Shown here one piece after another: positions 1-11,782 of a stretch of DNA of 64,000 nt. Under the pieces are notes generated by a model. That model ran no database searches. It worked only from the letters and a program-made list of their open reading frames with translations, and was not told the DNA's origin. A program made the position numbers and the translations under genes. This stretch comes from Melampsora larici-populina 98AG31 (taxonomy: Eukaryota > Basidiomycota > Pucciniomycetes > Pucciniales > Melampsoraceae): contig NW_006768795.1 of assembly GCF_000204055.1 (NCBI RefSeq), positions 1-64,000 of the forward strand, read 5' to 3'. Each line of letters starts with the position of its first letter. Positions within the stretch are counted from its first letter, which is position 1.

Positions 1-961
1 TTTGTGCAATGTCTCTCGTATCTGAAGGTTGCGTGTCAGGAGGTGAAGAAGGTAATGGGAGACTATTGGGACCGGAGGTTGAATCTGAAAGTTTTGTGAT
101 TCTCATAAGCTTGATCTATGGATTTACTGATATAGCCAATTTACGTACCTGCCAGCACAGCTATAGGCACGTTTCCTTTACCTGAGTCGGTGGTCTCATC
201 AGGAGTCGATCGGCCTATAATTTGAAACTTGTAAGCCAAGAACCATACAGAGTAGTATCAGCACTTACCTTCCAAAGGTGCGTGCCGCGATTTTCTAAAT
301 GTGAAGGAGGGTAAAACGGGGGGTAGAACAACTAACCAGTGAGTGAGTACTATAGCTCCTCAACATGTCTTCTGAGCTGAAAAGTTCACTTACTCAAGTC
401 TTGGTAGGTTTTACAAGTCTTGACAAGTTCCGTTCTGGGTAACCCGTCAGCATCTAGCCCAACATCACCAACCAGTTCCCGTAGCTGCTGATCAGTGTAT
501 TGATCATAATCCACGTCTTGTGGCCTTGGAGCAAAGGTATGATCGATTTTGGAAGGTGAGATTGGAGGCCTCTCCCTGATGGGTCTGCGGGATTGCTTGA
601 CCGTCTTTTTCTGGCTAGATTTCTTCGACGTTCTTGCTTTCTTCTTGATGATATGCTGATCCAGCAGCTTCAAGAGGTTTCCGCGCGGCGCTTCCGAAGG
701 CGCTTTTGAATTCACAACGTCCTGAACACTCGCACACACCTTATCATCAACAACCTCTGTGCCCACGAAAGGTTATCAATTTTCAGCAAAGATCAAAGAG
801 AAAGAATCAAGTATAAAGATATGTAACTTACTTTCAAAGGGTGCTTCTTCAATTGGTTTTGCTCGTTTCTTTGACTTGGTTCTATCCTTTTCGATATCTT
901 GTGAAGCAGTGTTACTGCGTAGTACCCGACTTCTGAGATTTGCCACGGATCCCTCAGCCAT
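1..961 (-). CDS. Left-truncated multi-exon protein with SLX4-like helical motif
   Basis: Spliced model: complement(join(<1..84,149..214,269..331,394..756,832..961)). All junctions have GT-AG ends and the phases agree, giving an open frame off the window edge. The N-terminal part is very basic (Lys/Arg-rich, many Ser), which suggests a nuclear protein. Near residues 125-165 a short helical motif (QQLRELVGDVGL...GLPRTELVK) resembles the SAP-like segment of the conserved C-terminal region of SLX4, the scaffold of the SLX1-SLX4 structure-specific nuclease. The following Ser/Pro-rich stretch would also suit the linker before the SLX1-binding domain, but that domain would lie outside the window. 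The exon structure is well supported; the SLX4 assignment is inference from a short motif. Start chosen at 961 as the first ATG of the basic exon. Confidence 0.6.
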
Positions 962-2030
962 TGATTATACAAGTACATACACCAACCATGTACAGTCGTG
1001 ACGGACAAGCAGATGAGAAACTACTGCAAAGATACTACACTATTTTGAGGTATGGTTGATTGACAGAGACAAGAGAAATCCGCTCAGCGGATGGAGGAAC
1101 TTATGAATTAAAAAAGCTGAACGGAAAGTCTAACTAGCAGATAGAGGAGAAGATGGTGAAAAGATAATCCACTATGGAAGAACAAATCTTTGACCACGAT
1201 CAAGGGAAAAGCCGGCCGGCGGGTTGAAGAAGTAGATACCTGAATGAAACAGCTGAGATTTGAGCCAAAGCAACAAAATATTAAGGCCAAAGGGGGGTCA
1301 GATTCAAAAGTCGTTCGTTTTATGTTGATGAGTTCGTTTATTCAAGTTTATTGTAATGATAGTGGGGATATGATGAACCAGAGCTGTGATGGGAGCATCA
1401 ACATGACAACAACCTTGAATGTAAGGTAGAGCCGCCGGTGCAAGTGGATACCAGACATCAATATGATTATCCATTGTCCAAAAATTGGAGCCCTTTCTTC
1501 ACAGTCATCGAAGGTGAATAATGCGGCATATGCTCAAGCTGAGAAGATATCAATGGTGGCTGAGTATGCAAAAGCCCTTGTTATCTGATTGGCCGAGCGT
1601 CAGGTGGTTCACTACACCTTTTCTGAGTCGGTACAGAATAATCATGAAGGAATCTAATCATGAAATCATGAAACCTTTGATTATTTCTATCATACTTCCT
1701 TGATGCCTTTTATGATATTCATCTGACGTGGGGCACAAACAGCATCGAATCAGATTGACTTCCCTTAGACAAAGGTTCTCAATGGGAGATTGGTGTTTGT
1801 GATCAGTGCTCGTGCGTTGCCTGATGCAGAAAAGATTGTCCTTTAATTAAAATAATCTTTGTAAGGTTTGGGAAGATTTGGTCAGAGGTGATCAACTTGA
1901 ATGAAAAAACCAATCGGAGGTGGAGATAATGTGATCTTTAACGGTCGACCACCTATCTTGATACGATATAAAACAAAGATGATTTGGCTTGATCCATGCT
2001 TGCCAATTCCTACACCACCCTCCTCTAACG
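962..2030. other. Intergenic, no gene recognised
   Basis: Short frames only, with no convincing splice-consistent coding sequence. A TATA-like TATAAAA at 1967-1973 lies about 58 bases upstream of the ATG at 2031 and may serve the next gene. Confidence 0.5.
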
Positions 2031-2898
2031 ATGTCTCATTGTGTTCATCCATTCCATACTCGTGTTTTTCTACCAAAGTATTTCTTCGACTTTATGTTTC
2101 GTGAGGGTGATATCAATTCCAAGCCTGATCCCCAACTCTTCCTAAGTGAAGCTTCAACCTCTCAATTATTAGAAATCATACGTTTGCTCTGCCCTTATAT
2201 CAGATTCAGCGCGGGGGCAGAAGACGATAAATCACTTCTACACAAGCTATTTCTTGAGATGGTAGCCCCTCATCTTAATACTTTAATCATGCCAAAAGCC
2301 CTCGGAACCGATCAACACTATATTCCAGCATTGATTGATGTTCCAGTTGTTGGATCACAAGACTTCGAGCTCTTGATATCCCCTGGGACTGTTATCGACT
2401 CTCATCGCATTTGCCGGTTTGGTTGCTTGATTCTCTGCTACCTTAAGAATGGCCAACATCGTCTTGCAGCGGACAACCTTACAGACTTTGTCAAGATTCA
2501 CAAGTATCTCAACGACAGTGAGATCTCGACCATTTCTTCTGTTTATGAAGATGCTCTAGAAGGCCTCCACAAATCTGTTGGCGCCATTCAAAACTCACAT
2601 TCCGAGATCGAGGGGATCGGTTTTCAATCATCTGACTCTGAAATCTCACAGAGCCACCGACAAGAACTTCAACTTTCTCTTCAAGCTGCAACCGCGAAAC
2701 TGCAATCTCGCCAGAAGGCCTTTGATTCTATTGTTCAAGGTGTGGGATTCCTTCATGCATTATTGAAATATCACCAGTAAGTCACAAACTTTGATATTAC
2801 GATTCCAGGTATGACTTCTGTATAGTATTCTAACTTGTGATCCTCAACCCAGAAACTTGGCGTTCAAAAATAAACCCTCCCCTCCTGAATCGTCTTAA
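2031..2898 (+). CDS. Two-exon protein of unknown function (263 aa)
   Basis: Model: join(2031..2776,2853..2898). The long open frame ends in CACCAGTAAGT, a donor site; removing the 76-base intron to the AG at 2851-2852 adds 15 codons and a clean TAA. The protein has no signal peptide or membrane span that I can see. It looks mostly helical, with an amphipathic segment near residues 35-90 and a Gln/Ser-rich coiled-coil-like C-terminal third (about 190-250). I do not recognise a family. An in-frame ATG at 1989 could add 14 residues; 2031 was preferred for its distance from the TATA-like box at 1967. Codon pattern and the clean splice make it a likely real gene. Confidence 0.6.
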
Positions 2899-4073
2899 AT
2901 GAATGCTTTCAAATCTTCCGCTTTGTCGCGCACATCATTCTGGTAAGAGATGGATACTATCTTTAACGTGGTTATCATAAAATGAACTGATCAAATCTTT
3001 TTATTCAAAATTCATTCCAAGCTGCAGGTATAATGTTCATACCACAATGTTCGAAATGACTACACATCAAAATCCAACCAGTTACCGTTGTATCAACTAC
3101 TTTCTCTGCTCCTCAACCGCAGATTTTTCAGGCCTCATTTTTAGGAAAGATACATATGGATAGTTGTTAGATCTGAATTTGTCATGAACTGTGTGTTACG
3201 CGAAGAAACTAAGGTGACTAGCAGCTTACTCAAGACCCGGTATTGAAGATTAAACATTTAGTAGTATATTTCATCATGAGTTCACTTTACAAGTAGTTTT
3301 GCAAACCTCTATTACCCGGATCACAAAACAATAGTTGTTCAAGACAAATCGTTGTACCTGAAATATGTCCTGAAGGTTGCTGTGACTTGTGTACCTTTAT
3401 TCTATATATCTCCGTTGTACTTGATCTTATACTCTTTTTCATCGGAATTATTATTATCCCCCTTGTTTCTACACCGCTATTGCAGAAAAACAACATTATT
3501 GCTTCTTAGAATTCTGCTCTGAGTTCTAATCTTACAGGTTCTGCGTTTCTAGAACTGTAGCAAATATGTTGTTTTGACTACAACCCAGATCATCACAGAT
3601 TATCAGTAAGATACACACCCAATGTCATAAAGCTTGAGTGAACTTTCACGGGCGTGATTGTAGTGTAAACTCATGGGGTTGTGAATGTACGTTTGTACTG
3701 AGTCTCATAACGCTCAAAGCAGTCTGTGACACAAGGATACACCTGGAAGTGTACTGTTCTACTTTCCTAAATTGGAATGATTCACTACATTCAGGAAACC
3801 AGAATATGTGGATGGTACATACTTTTCTATGTCAGTCACGATTTTCTAAACTGTACGGAAAAGACGCACTTTGGTGTAGTGATATTATGTGAATGAAGAG
3901 TTGCCATTGTTAGAGCTACTCTAAAAAGCTGTATCCAGAATTATTCAAAGCCAGTTGTATGAAAAAGTCCTTTACCCTTTTTCTCTCCATTTTGCTGTTT
4001 CTAAAATGGGCTCTACTCACAATGATTGTTTATTCCTGGCCATTTCCTGTGTGGGTTTTGGAGGTTTACATTA
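2899..4073. other. Intergenic, no gene recognised
   Basis: AT-rich sequence with only short unsupported frames on both strands. Confidence 0.45.
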
Positions 4074-4263
4074 GTGGTACATAAACTTGAACACCCAACC
4101 TGAAAACCCATCATCATGGACAAAACCCATGACAACCCAATCGTTTTGGGGGTTTTGTCCATTGGTTTTCCGCTGCCCCGTTGGACAAAACCCAAAAAAC
4201 AATCAGGTTGTCATGGGTTTTGTCCATGGGTTTCTAGGTTGGGTGTTCATGTTTGTGTACCGC
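4074..4263. mobile_element. Foldback MITE, copy 1 (TA target duplication)
   Basis: Long imperfect palindrome of 190 bases. The left end GTGGTACATAAAC matches the complement of the right end (GCGGTACACAAAC), and both arms continue through repeated TGGACAAAACCCATGACAACC blocks. It is flanked by TA on both sides (4072-4073 and 4264-4265), which fits a Tc1/mariner-like 2-base duplication. A second copy lies at 53031-53214 in the opposite orientation. No coding capacity. Confidence 0.8.
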
Positions 4264-4401
4264 TATTGCCTTGGTGAACTTCAACTGACAACATATTCCA
4301 GACTCTCAAAAACTATTTAATTCAAGAATCTTTTTTGCAGAGTTCTTTTTTTGGTTATGTCATTGCAGAAAATTTATCCATTATCTTCTTCCATATTCTA
4401 A

Positions 4402-4824
4402 GAGCATCCACAGTGGTCACCCAATTTTGAAAGCTCAGAAACAGACCCCCAATCCTGATTTTCTGTGGGGGGTCAAAAAAACACATTTCCCACAGTGGTG
4501 TACCCAAAGTTAGGGGAAAAACTTGGTCGAGTGAATCAAATTTGCTTGAACAAAGATATTGGAGGAGCAATGCAGTTGTTTTTGCCAAGGTTGACTGTAC
4601 AGGTGTTCTGTATTGGTCATGTCAAAGCAGTTGCATGCAATGTTGAGAGCCTGCCTAGACCTCACAGAGTCTAGACCCCACAGATGTGGAGGGCCCGGCT
4701 CAAAATCTGGAGACTCTCAATGTCTCACCCCCAATTGTGCAAGGTCCGTTGGAGCAATTTTTGGCTATTTGACCCCCCACATCATCAAGAGCCTGCACAA
4801 TTGGGGGAGCGCTGTGGATGCTCC
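4402..4824. mobile_element. Non-autonomous TIR element (GAGCATCCACAG termini)
   Basis: The left end GAGCATCCACAGTGG is matched by the inverted right end CGCTGTGGATGCTC about 420 bases later. Internal CCACAGTGGT-like motifs recur near the left end. No clear target duplication and no transposase frame. Probably a degenerate DNA-transposon derivative; the superfamily is not determined. Confidence 0.6.
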
Positions 4825-5501
4825 AAAAGCAATACAGAGTTCACAGGTTATAGTTCAATATTTTGAGAATCATCCAGATTGTCCTGTGAAGATCATGTTA
4901 TCTTATTTGAATTCAATGTATTCCTGTTTTCTTTCTTGTAATCAATTATTCATTACCTCAAAGGATGTTTCCCCATGTGTTTGTGGTTTTTATCCCGCTC
5001 CCATAAATTATTTGATGAAGATTTCTCTGGCAATCCTCTTCAATCTGGCGCTACCATGGATTTTATTCAATCAGCTGGCTGGTGCAGTTCTGAGATGTTG
5101 TGCATTTATGACAGGGAACATGTAGCTTTAAGACTTCGTGAATCTCAGAGTCAAAGTCATGTGTTCAGGCATTTTTCTCATTATATTGGTTCTTTGGTTT
5201 ATTTTTCTTAAATGTAAAATTGGTTTTGGTTCTATTGTTTCTGTTTCTGTTTATATTTGTGGAAATAGAGGGAAGATTGGTCCTTTGTGGTTGTTTGTGT
5301 TAGATGTTTATGGTTCAACTTATTTGGAAACTCAAAAGTGACTCTTTTTTGTTCTGTCTGGCTATTTTTTGATATGGTGTCTTCTCTTCTTCACTACTCC
5401 TAGTCAGGAGAGGGTGTTGTTTGTTGTTGGACATGATGTGAATTATCCCTTTGGGGAATTTGGCTCAGTACTTCTGAGTCTTGTTCTTTGTGATTTTTGT
5501 A
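4825..5501. other. Intergenic, no gene recognised
   Basis: T-rich sequence with short frames but no splice-supported gene. Confidence 0.4.
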
Positions 5502-5783
5502 CAGCCCTTTGCATGATTGATGACTTTGAAGAAGAAAAAAACTCGAGTTTTCAACAAAAAAAACCTTGAGTTTTTTTAAAAAGTGACTGAGTTTTTTCAA
5601 AAAACTACCGAGTTTTTGAAAAAGTCAATGAGTTTTTCTTGAAATTTACAATGTCAATGAGTTTTTGAAAAACTCAGTAGGTTTTCAAAAAAACTCGGTC
5701 ACTTTTTGAAAAAACTCGAGGTTTTTTTTGTTGAAAACTCAAGGTATTTTTTTCTCCGAAGTCATCAATCATGCAAAGGGCTG
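5502..5783. mobile_element. Foldback MITE with CAGCC ends
   Basis: Near-perfect palindrome of 282 bases. It starts CAGCCCTTTGCATGATTGAT and ends with its complement, with a TA on both flanks (5500-5501 and 5784-5785). The arms contain runs of ACTCGAG/GAGTTTTT-type repeats, and the centre is at about 5640. Its CAGCC terminus and TA duplication match the element at 42086-42296. Confidence 0.85.
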
Positions 5784-6375
5784 TAAGTACTTACCATGGT
5801 TGACATTTCCAGCGACATATTGGGTTTGAGTAAGTCTCACGTTGAAAGCTACAGTGGGTGAGATGATTAATGATCAATACCAAACGTTCGTTGCCATAAT
5901 TATCCAGAAAGACATATCACCACGTAGGGAGTCAAACTTGGTCGGTATCTTAAGGGGCCGTGTCAATCTTGCACGTTACTCAGCCGTTGATTCCGATCAA
6001 GTTCGTTGCAAACACCCAGTAACTTCTTTTTCTGAGCGGTGGGAGCTGAAGCTTTGATGAGATTCAGAGGCAAAGTTCCGATAGGGGCACATTTGATGTG
6101 AAGTCGCTGGTCGTGCATAGAATTTCATGTCTGCTGAGTACATAATTGGGGCTGTCTCAAAGTTTTTGTTTGGTGCACTGACATCCATTTAGGGGCTCTG
6201 GCCTTCCGGAACTCCTTCAGCAAGATGACACAAATGTTGAGGGAAAGGTGAAATGCATTAAAAAGAACAGCAGTTATACTGTAGTTACGTGTAAAGGAGC
6301 TTGATGACTGTGAGTAGCCTTCACGCACCACCACCTACCTTCGCAACCAACACTTTCAATTCTATCTGCCTTCAA
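5784..6375. other. Intergenic, upstream of GPC1
   Basis: Presumed promoter and 5' untranslated region of the gene starting at 6376. No motif stands out. Confidence 0.4.
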
Positions 6376-8430
6376 ATGGATCATCCACAAAACCTCCGTC
6401 AAAGGAATTATAAATCTGATCCAGCTTCAGGTCAGTATCTTGTCCTCTTTGTGACCTTCTTGTGGGACAAAAGCTAATATAATTGCATAATAACCAGAGA
6501 CCGAACCATATGATTCACATTCTCGATCATCAAGCCCCTCTAATCCTCGACCACTTACGCCCTCTGAGGCATCTGCTACTCGAACTTCTACTAGTACACG
6601 CTCATCCACACCATTCCCAGCCTCACATTCGAGTCAATTTAATAATTGGAAAGAAGATATATTCGGAGATGGTCTACCGTTTTACGATTTACTAGTTTCC
6701 CTAGATGCACATCTCGATCTTTTTCGTCGCCGTACAATCGATCCAATCAAACACGAATGGGAAGCACGAGCTAAACCGATCACAGAAGAATGGAAAGCTA
6801 GAGCCAAAGAAGCTCAATTGGCATTAGAAGCTACCTTTAATTCACATCAAAAACCAGAATCTATAACTCGATCAGATTCAATCCCAACCGCTTCTTCTGG
6901 ATTCTCTTTACTTTCGATTCCTTCGGGTGCATTAAGTGAAGCTCAAAAATTAGCGCTGAAAACTTCGAGTGAACGTGAACGTGAATTAAGAGATTATGCT
7001 GAACGCGAATTGAGAGAGTTTAAAGAAAAATTAAGATTAAGGCGTGATCAAATTCAAAGAACATGGAATGATGCTAAGAGTCCGTTGCCGATCCTTTTTA
7101 ATCTTTTTACAAAGCATCTGCAGAGCTGAAGAAATGAAACTGATCAAATGGACCGATTGATCCTGTTATATGAACCTCAGCTGTGTCCCTACGTGAAAAG
7201 GTCTCGTTTTTCTTTAGCGTTAACAATGTACTGGGAACTGCTCTACTGCTAGCTTTTTGGCCAGAATACATTCCACTATCCTATACACTTCAACTAGCTT
7301 ACTAGTTAAGTCCCCACGTTTAGCTTCTCAACTACTTTAGATTATAACAAGCTCATCTCGATTATCATTTCTCATTCAAATTTCATTATACAGTCTTCCA
7401 CTTCGAATATATACATATCGAAAACAAGCATATCATTATTTTCTATTCGATCTTTGTTATGTGGTCAATGGACTTAGTCTAGTGTTCCTTTGGATTTGGC
7501 CTTCGAATGTGTTACTGTTTCAAGCTTGTTATGGGTTAGCACATGGTCCATCAGCTTTTGCAATTGCTACATGGAGGAACTCGTTGGTTTTCCATTCCGT
7601 TGAAAAAGTCACATCGCTCTTCATTCACATGTTCGTTATCAGAAGTTTCGCTTTTTGTCTTTGTTTGCAAATCTGGGTGGCCTAGCTGATATATCTGTCA
7701 TCTTTGATGTCTTTAATCAACTCATTCTCAATCCGACCCTCGATCAAAAGCTATCCAGCACTCGTCTTTACAGTACTTCGACACTTCTATCCAAATGCAC
7801 CAGAACGGTATCCAGCCTTAGCCGAACTCGACACAATATCCGTTCCTCGTATTCTTCTAATCTGCTCCACAGTGCACATAGTTTGGCAAACACTATATTA
7901 CAGATATGTGATCATTGCTCGAGCTCAAAAGATAGCAACAGGAGGTCGAACAACTTCTTTTACTTATTTGCTCAACTCACGTACTGGACTTATATCTCGC
8001 CTTTTACAATCTATTCGACCTGAATGGAGAGCTCATGCGTTTATGGTCGCTCAGTACCTCTATACACTTTTGACTATCTTGCCTTCTTTGGTTTGGTCCT
8101 TTCATTCAAAGACCTTTTCAGGCTTATTCCTTTGGGTGATGTTTGCTGTCTCAGTATGGAATGGAGCATGTCAGTATCCATGATAATCATTTCTTCTTGA
8201 ATAACTCGGATCTTTGAACACTGATTGTTCCTGTGCCTCTCTGGTCTATAGCATTTTATATGGAAGTCTTTGGTCGTAGATTTGAGAAAGAACTGAACGC
8301 TTTGAAGAAAGAATTAGATAGTCTAAATCGAGATCCGGTGATTGTTCTACCAGAACAAGCAATGATTGAAGCATCATTAGTAGAAACTCCACCTGAATTA
8401 AACAACTCGAATGAAACAAAAGCATCGTGA
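6376..8430 (+). CDS. GPC1: Glycerophosphocholine acyltransferase 1 (DUF2838 family)
   Basis: Model: join(6376..6430,6498..7079,7181..7304,7394..7630,7751..8169,8252..8430), 531 aa, all phases consistent. Gpc1 transfers an acyl group from acyl-CoA to glycerophosphocholine, giving lysophosphatidylcholine in the phosphatidylcholine remodelling cycle at the ER. The N-terminal about 210 residues are soluble, with a charged coiled-coil-like stretch just before the membrane part. From about residue 213 come the DUF2838 segment and several membrane spans, with the family-typical blocks FWPEYIPLSYTLQL, YGLAHGPSAFAIATWRNSLVFH (split around residues 300-321) and FIHIYPALVFTVLRHFYPNA. A charged coiled-coil tail ends the protein. 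The donor at 7080 (GTCCGT) and the one at 7631 (GTTCGT) are weak but are the only ones that keep the conserved reading. Identity is strong from the domain pattern. Confidence 0.9.
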
Positions 8431-9767
8431 AGTTTGTAGGATTCACAATCCCGTTCAGTAATCAAGAAAGAAAGGTTGTTATGAGAAGTATTAATTTGAA
8501 GAGAGAGGGTAATTGGTTAGAAGTTTAATTCTTTTTGGTATACGAATGCCATCCTTTCATTCATGTCTCTAGGTATGAAGTCAAGTTCTCTCTCTCTCTT
8601 TCACCTTTGTTTTCAGTCTTTGATGTGTATCATTATTCTTTGGTTATTTTTGTTTTTGTCGTTGTCGTTGTCTCTTTTCATTTTATTCAGTTTGCTATTT
8701 ATATTACATCTTTCTCTCTTAAGCATACATATGTCAACTGTTTTCTCTTTTCTTATATACATGCATAGATTTGATATATAGGTTCCTCAAGTTTAATGAA
8801 AGTCACGAAATCTTCCGACTTTTTGTTGTTGGAACATTTGACCTAAAGCGAGTTCTCATCACTATCAGTCCAAGAGATTTCCAGTCTTGGGCTCTTGTAC
8901 TCTCGAGAGGTCCGAAGACGGATAAGAAATCAACATTTTATCACATGAACCTGCGATACTCAGTGAGAGGGTGTTTTGAGTAAGATAAAATGACTCAATG
9001 ACAGAAAAATGTTCAAAGGATTACCTTATATGGCAATCTTCGTTAGGATTGTCATTGGAATCGGCATTGAAGGAAAGTGGGTTTGAAAGATCATGACATC
9101 CATGTTAGGAAATTGTGTTCGATCCCCAAAAAATTGCAGAACGAAATAGGAAATTTGTATTTATAAATCAGAAGTGATCGATGTGCTCAAAGTGAAGATG
9201 ACTAGAAAGTTTACCATTTCAATTGATTCAAGATACACTGAGTAGGATGATGAAGGACGATTCAAGGCAAAAGCAATACTTCAATTTTTCGCCATCAAAT
9301 AGAAACAAAAGAGAATTCAACCCATCACAAAGGATAGCACGGCCGGGTTTGGTATTCATCGATAGTCCCAACTGGCACTGAAAAGGTATTTGTTAAAAGC
9401 AATAAATCGAGCTTGGAATATAAAACAAGGCTCGTTTGACTTGAAGGTTTTCTTTTCCCTCAACAATCTTCATCGTATTTTTTTCCATCACCAATCATCA
9501 CAAAAAAACCCAGATCAGTTTCCCTCATCAACCAACAACATTTTCACACCTTTTCTTCGAATAAATTCACTAGTTTAGCATTTCAATTTTTGCATTTTCC
9601 TTACCAAAAATTCGGTCAGCATCAATAAAATCCAAAATAGTCTTATTCTATTCGATTTCCCATTCATCTATCGATCAGTTCTACAAATCTCAACAAGTTT
9701 TTTTCAAAGGATTCTAACCAATTGCCCAAGCTCGATCAAGTCTCATACACATATATAGATAAGCATC
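8431..9767. other. Intergenic, GPC1 3' region and upstream of LRR-like gene
   Basis: AT-rich. A TATAAAA at 9419-9425 is followed by CT- and CA-rich sequence that looks like a long 5' untranslated region for the gene starting at 9768. No gene recognised. Confidence 0.45.
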
Positions 9768-11782
9768 ATGTCTTCCGATAAAGACGCCTCTTTCTACCAG
9801 GTCAGCATCTTTCCTAACACTCCTATCATTATCCAAGTCTTAATACAGATTTAATTAATATTCTTTGTTCTACTCCTTTTGTTATGACTGAAATCCCTCA
9901 GACACTCTTGTTACACACGCATCTCGGGGGTCTTATTAAAAGTACGTATCATAAACCAACAAACACAAGTTATGGTGAAATTCGTCGACCAACCAGTGAT
10001 CAGCTTGCTTCATCAACCGGATCTGATGATGATTATCAATATCATGGATCAATTAAGGATTATCGATATGATGGATCGGTTAGTGATGATTCTATGATAT
10101 CTCATTATGATCTATCAAACAATGATGATTATAATCCACCAACCAGTGATCATCATAATCGATCAACCAGTGATGATTATAATCCATCAAACAATGATGA
10201 TTATAATCCATCAAACAATGATGATTATAATCCATCATCCAGTGATGATGATAAACCATGGGAATTTACTGATTTGGCATCGAGCAGTGATAGTCATCAT
10301 TCACCAACCAGTTATGAATTTGCTTTTGATGATACATTCACCAGATGTTATGATCATTACCCAGCTAATCGTCGACTCATCAAAGACAATACTCGTGAAA
10401 TAGATGTTAACTTAGATCTTACTACTGAGAGGGGAAAATCGAGACAAATGAAAGCAAACTTATACGAAGAATGCGATATCTCAAAAAAAATCCTCCAGAA
10501 TAAAGTGTGTCTTAAAGAGATTCATGAGATCATCAAATCAGTCAATCCTCAATCCATTCTCACTGTACGTTGGGAAGTAGGAAAACCTAAAACTGGTGAA
10601 TGGAACCCTTTTGATCTCTACGAACCATATCTCTTCAATCCAGATTGCTTCGGTCATCGCACCCATGATCCAGAACTCTTCGAGCCAACAACTCTTGGTT
10701 ACGCGATCCATGCGAAGAGATTCCTTCAAACTTTTTCTACCTTTACCAATTTGAAGACCCTGCAATACTTTTCACATGATACTACTTCAAGATTTGAGGA
10801 TGAGATCTCAAAGACGGTTGAAATGTTACCCAATCTTGAAACCCTTGTCCTTGTTCGAGCGTGGCACGAAGTCAAGGATTGGAATAGTGAAGAACCGTGT
10901 CCGACTCCTGGTTTTAATGAAGATGAACTGAGTAAATCGGTTGGACAGAGGCTCAGTTCTTTAAAAACACTCAAAAGATTACACCTACAAGGTCTTGTGG
11001 CTCCACGTGAGTCCTGGAGCGAACTCGATTGGAAATCACCCTTGGAATGTTTGAAAGTGGCTCAATGCCAATGGCTTCATGGACTCTCCGTCTTTCCTTT
11101 CGCCCACGTTTTTCGACGAACGCTATTAGCCCTATCCATTGGTCATCATTTACCTGCTAACTGGAAAGACGTCGAAGAACCCGAGATAAGATTTGTTAAA
11201 GATTTTGAAGTTTTAGAAGAACTTCAACTCTTAACAAGCTTCGACCACTGTGTAGAAGAATTAGAACAAAGATTGCTTGATGATATCTCTCAAGCTCCTA
11301 AATTGAAACATTTTGAAACTTTTTTCAATTTCTCTCATCACCTCTTTCCTCACATCACCAATGGAATTCAAAAAGATCAACCAGTTTGGCCAAGTCTTCA
11401 AACAATTGTTGCTAATGATGGTAGATCCCGTGACTATAGACGGATAGAATTTCCTCACTTGGACAAGAAGCCAAAGACGAAGAAGAATCAAAGTCCCTTC
11501 AGGTTTGGCTTACTATATGTCGAGTGGAAACAGCATGAAAGGCTGTTGTGTAGACGCGGGTGGCCTATCAACAAAAGCAAGTCTGGCTTAATGTCTTTCT
11601 CTGATGGTAGAGTCATTGAAGTTCAGACCGAGTATACAGATCTCGATGATGACATAGAGTTTTCTTTGGAATTCGTCGATATCTCTCGATATTTATCTTC
11701 ATTAAACGAGGCCAGTGAAGACAGTGAAGACAGTGAAGTCGATGATATGACCCGTCAAGCTTCAGAAGTTACATTACATTAA
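9768..11782 (+). CDS. LRR-like protein with short Asn/Asp-rich tandem repeat
   Basis: Model: join(9768..9800,9902..11782); the first exon has only 11 codons (MSSDKDASFYQ) and joins in frame. An alternative is a single exon from an ATG at 9884. The N-terminal 130 residues are low complexity, with a degenerate 8-residue unit like NNDDYNPS encoded by a 24-base tandem repeat at about 10100-10250. The C-terminal two thirds carries irregular leucine-rich segments (LKTLQYF, LPNLETLVLV, LKTLKRLHLQGL, FEVLEELQLL, APKLKHFETF) like the F-box/LRR-type families expanded in rust fungi, but I see no F-box. An acidic Glu/Asp/Ser tail follows. No signal peptide. Function unknown; possibly an adaptor or a lineage-specific family member. 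Confidence 0.7.
10107..10250 (+). repeat. 24-base tandem repeat in LRR-like gene
   Basis: Units of the form AACAATGATGATTATAATCC plus four bases occur about four to five times with small changes. They keep the reading frame and encode NNDDYNPS-like octapeptides, so copy number may vary without breaking the gene. Confidence 0.75.

Noticed and set aside
4613..5125. Plus-strand 170-codon frame
   Set aside because: Starts inside a TIR element and runs across its boundary; no domain or coding pattern.
8535..8781. Two hydrophobic overlapping plus-strand frames
   Set aside because: T-rich sequence downstream of GPC1 with no conserved feature or splice support; composition artefact.
10107..10403. 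Met/Ile-rich frame over the tandem repeat
   Set aside because: Shadow of the LRR-like gene's repeat in another frame.
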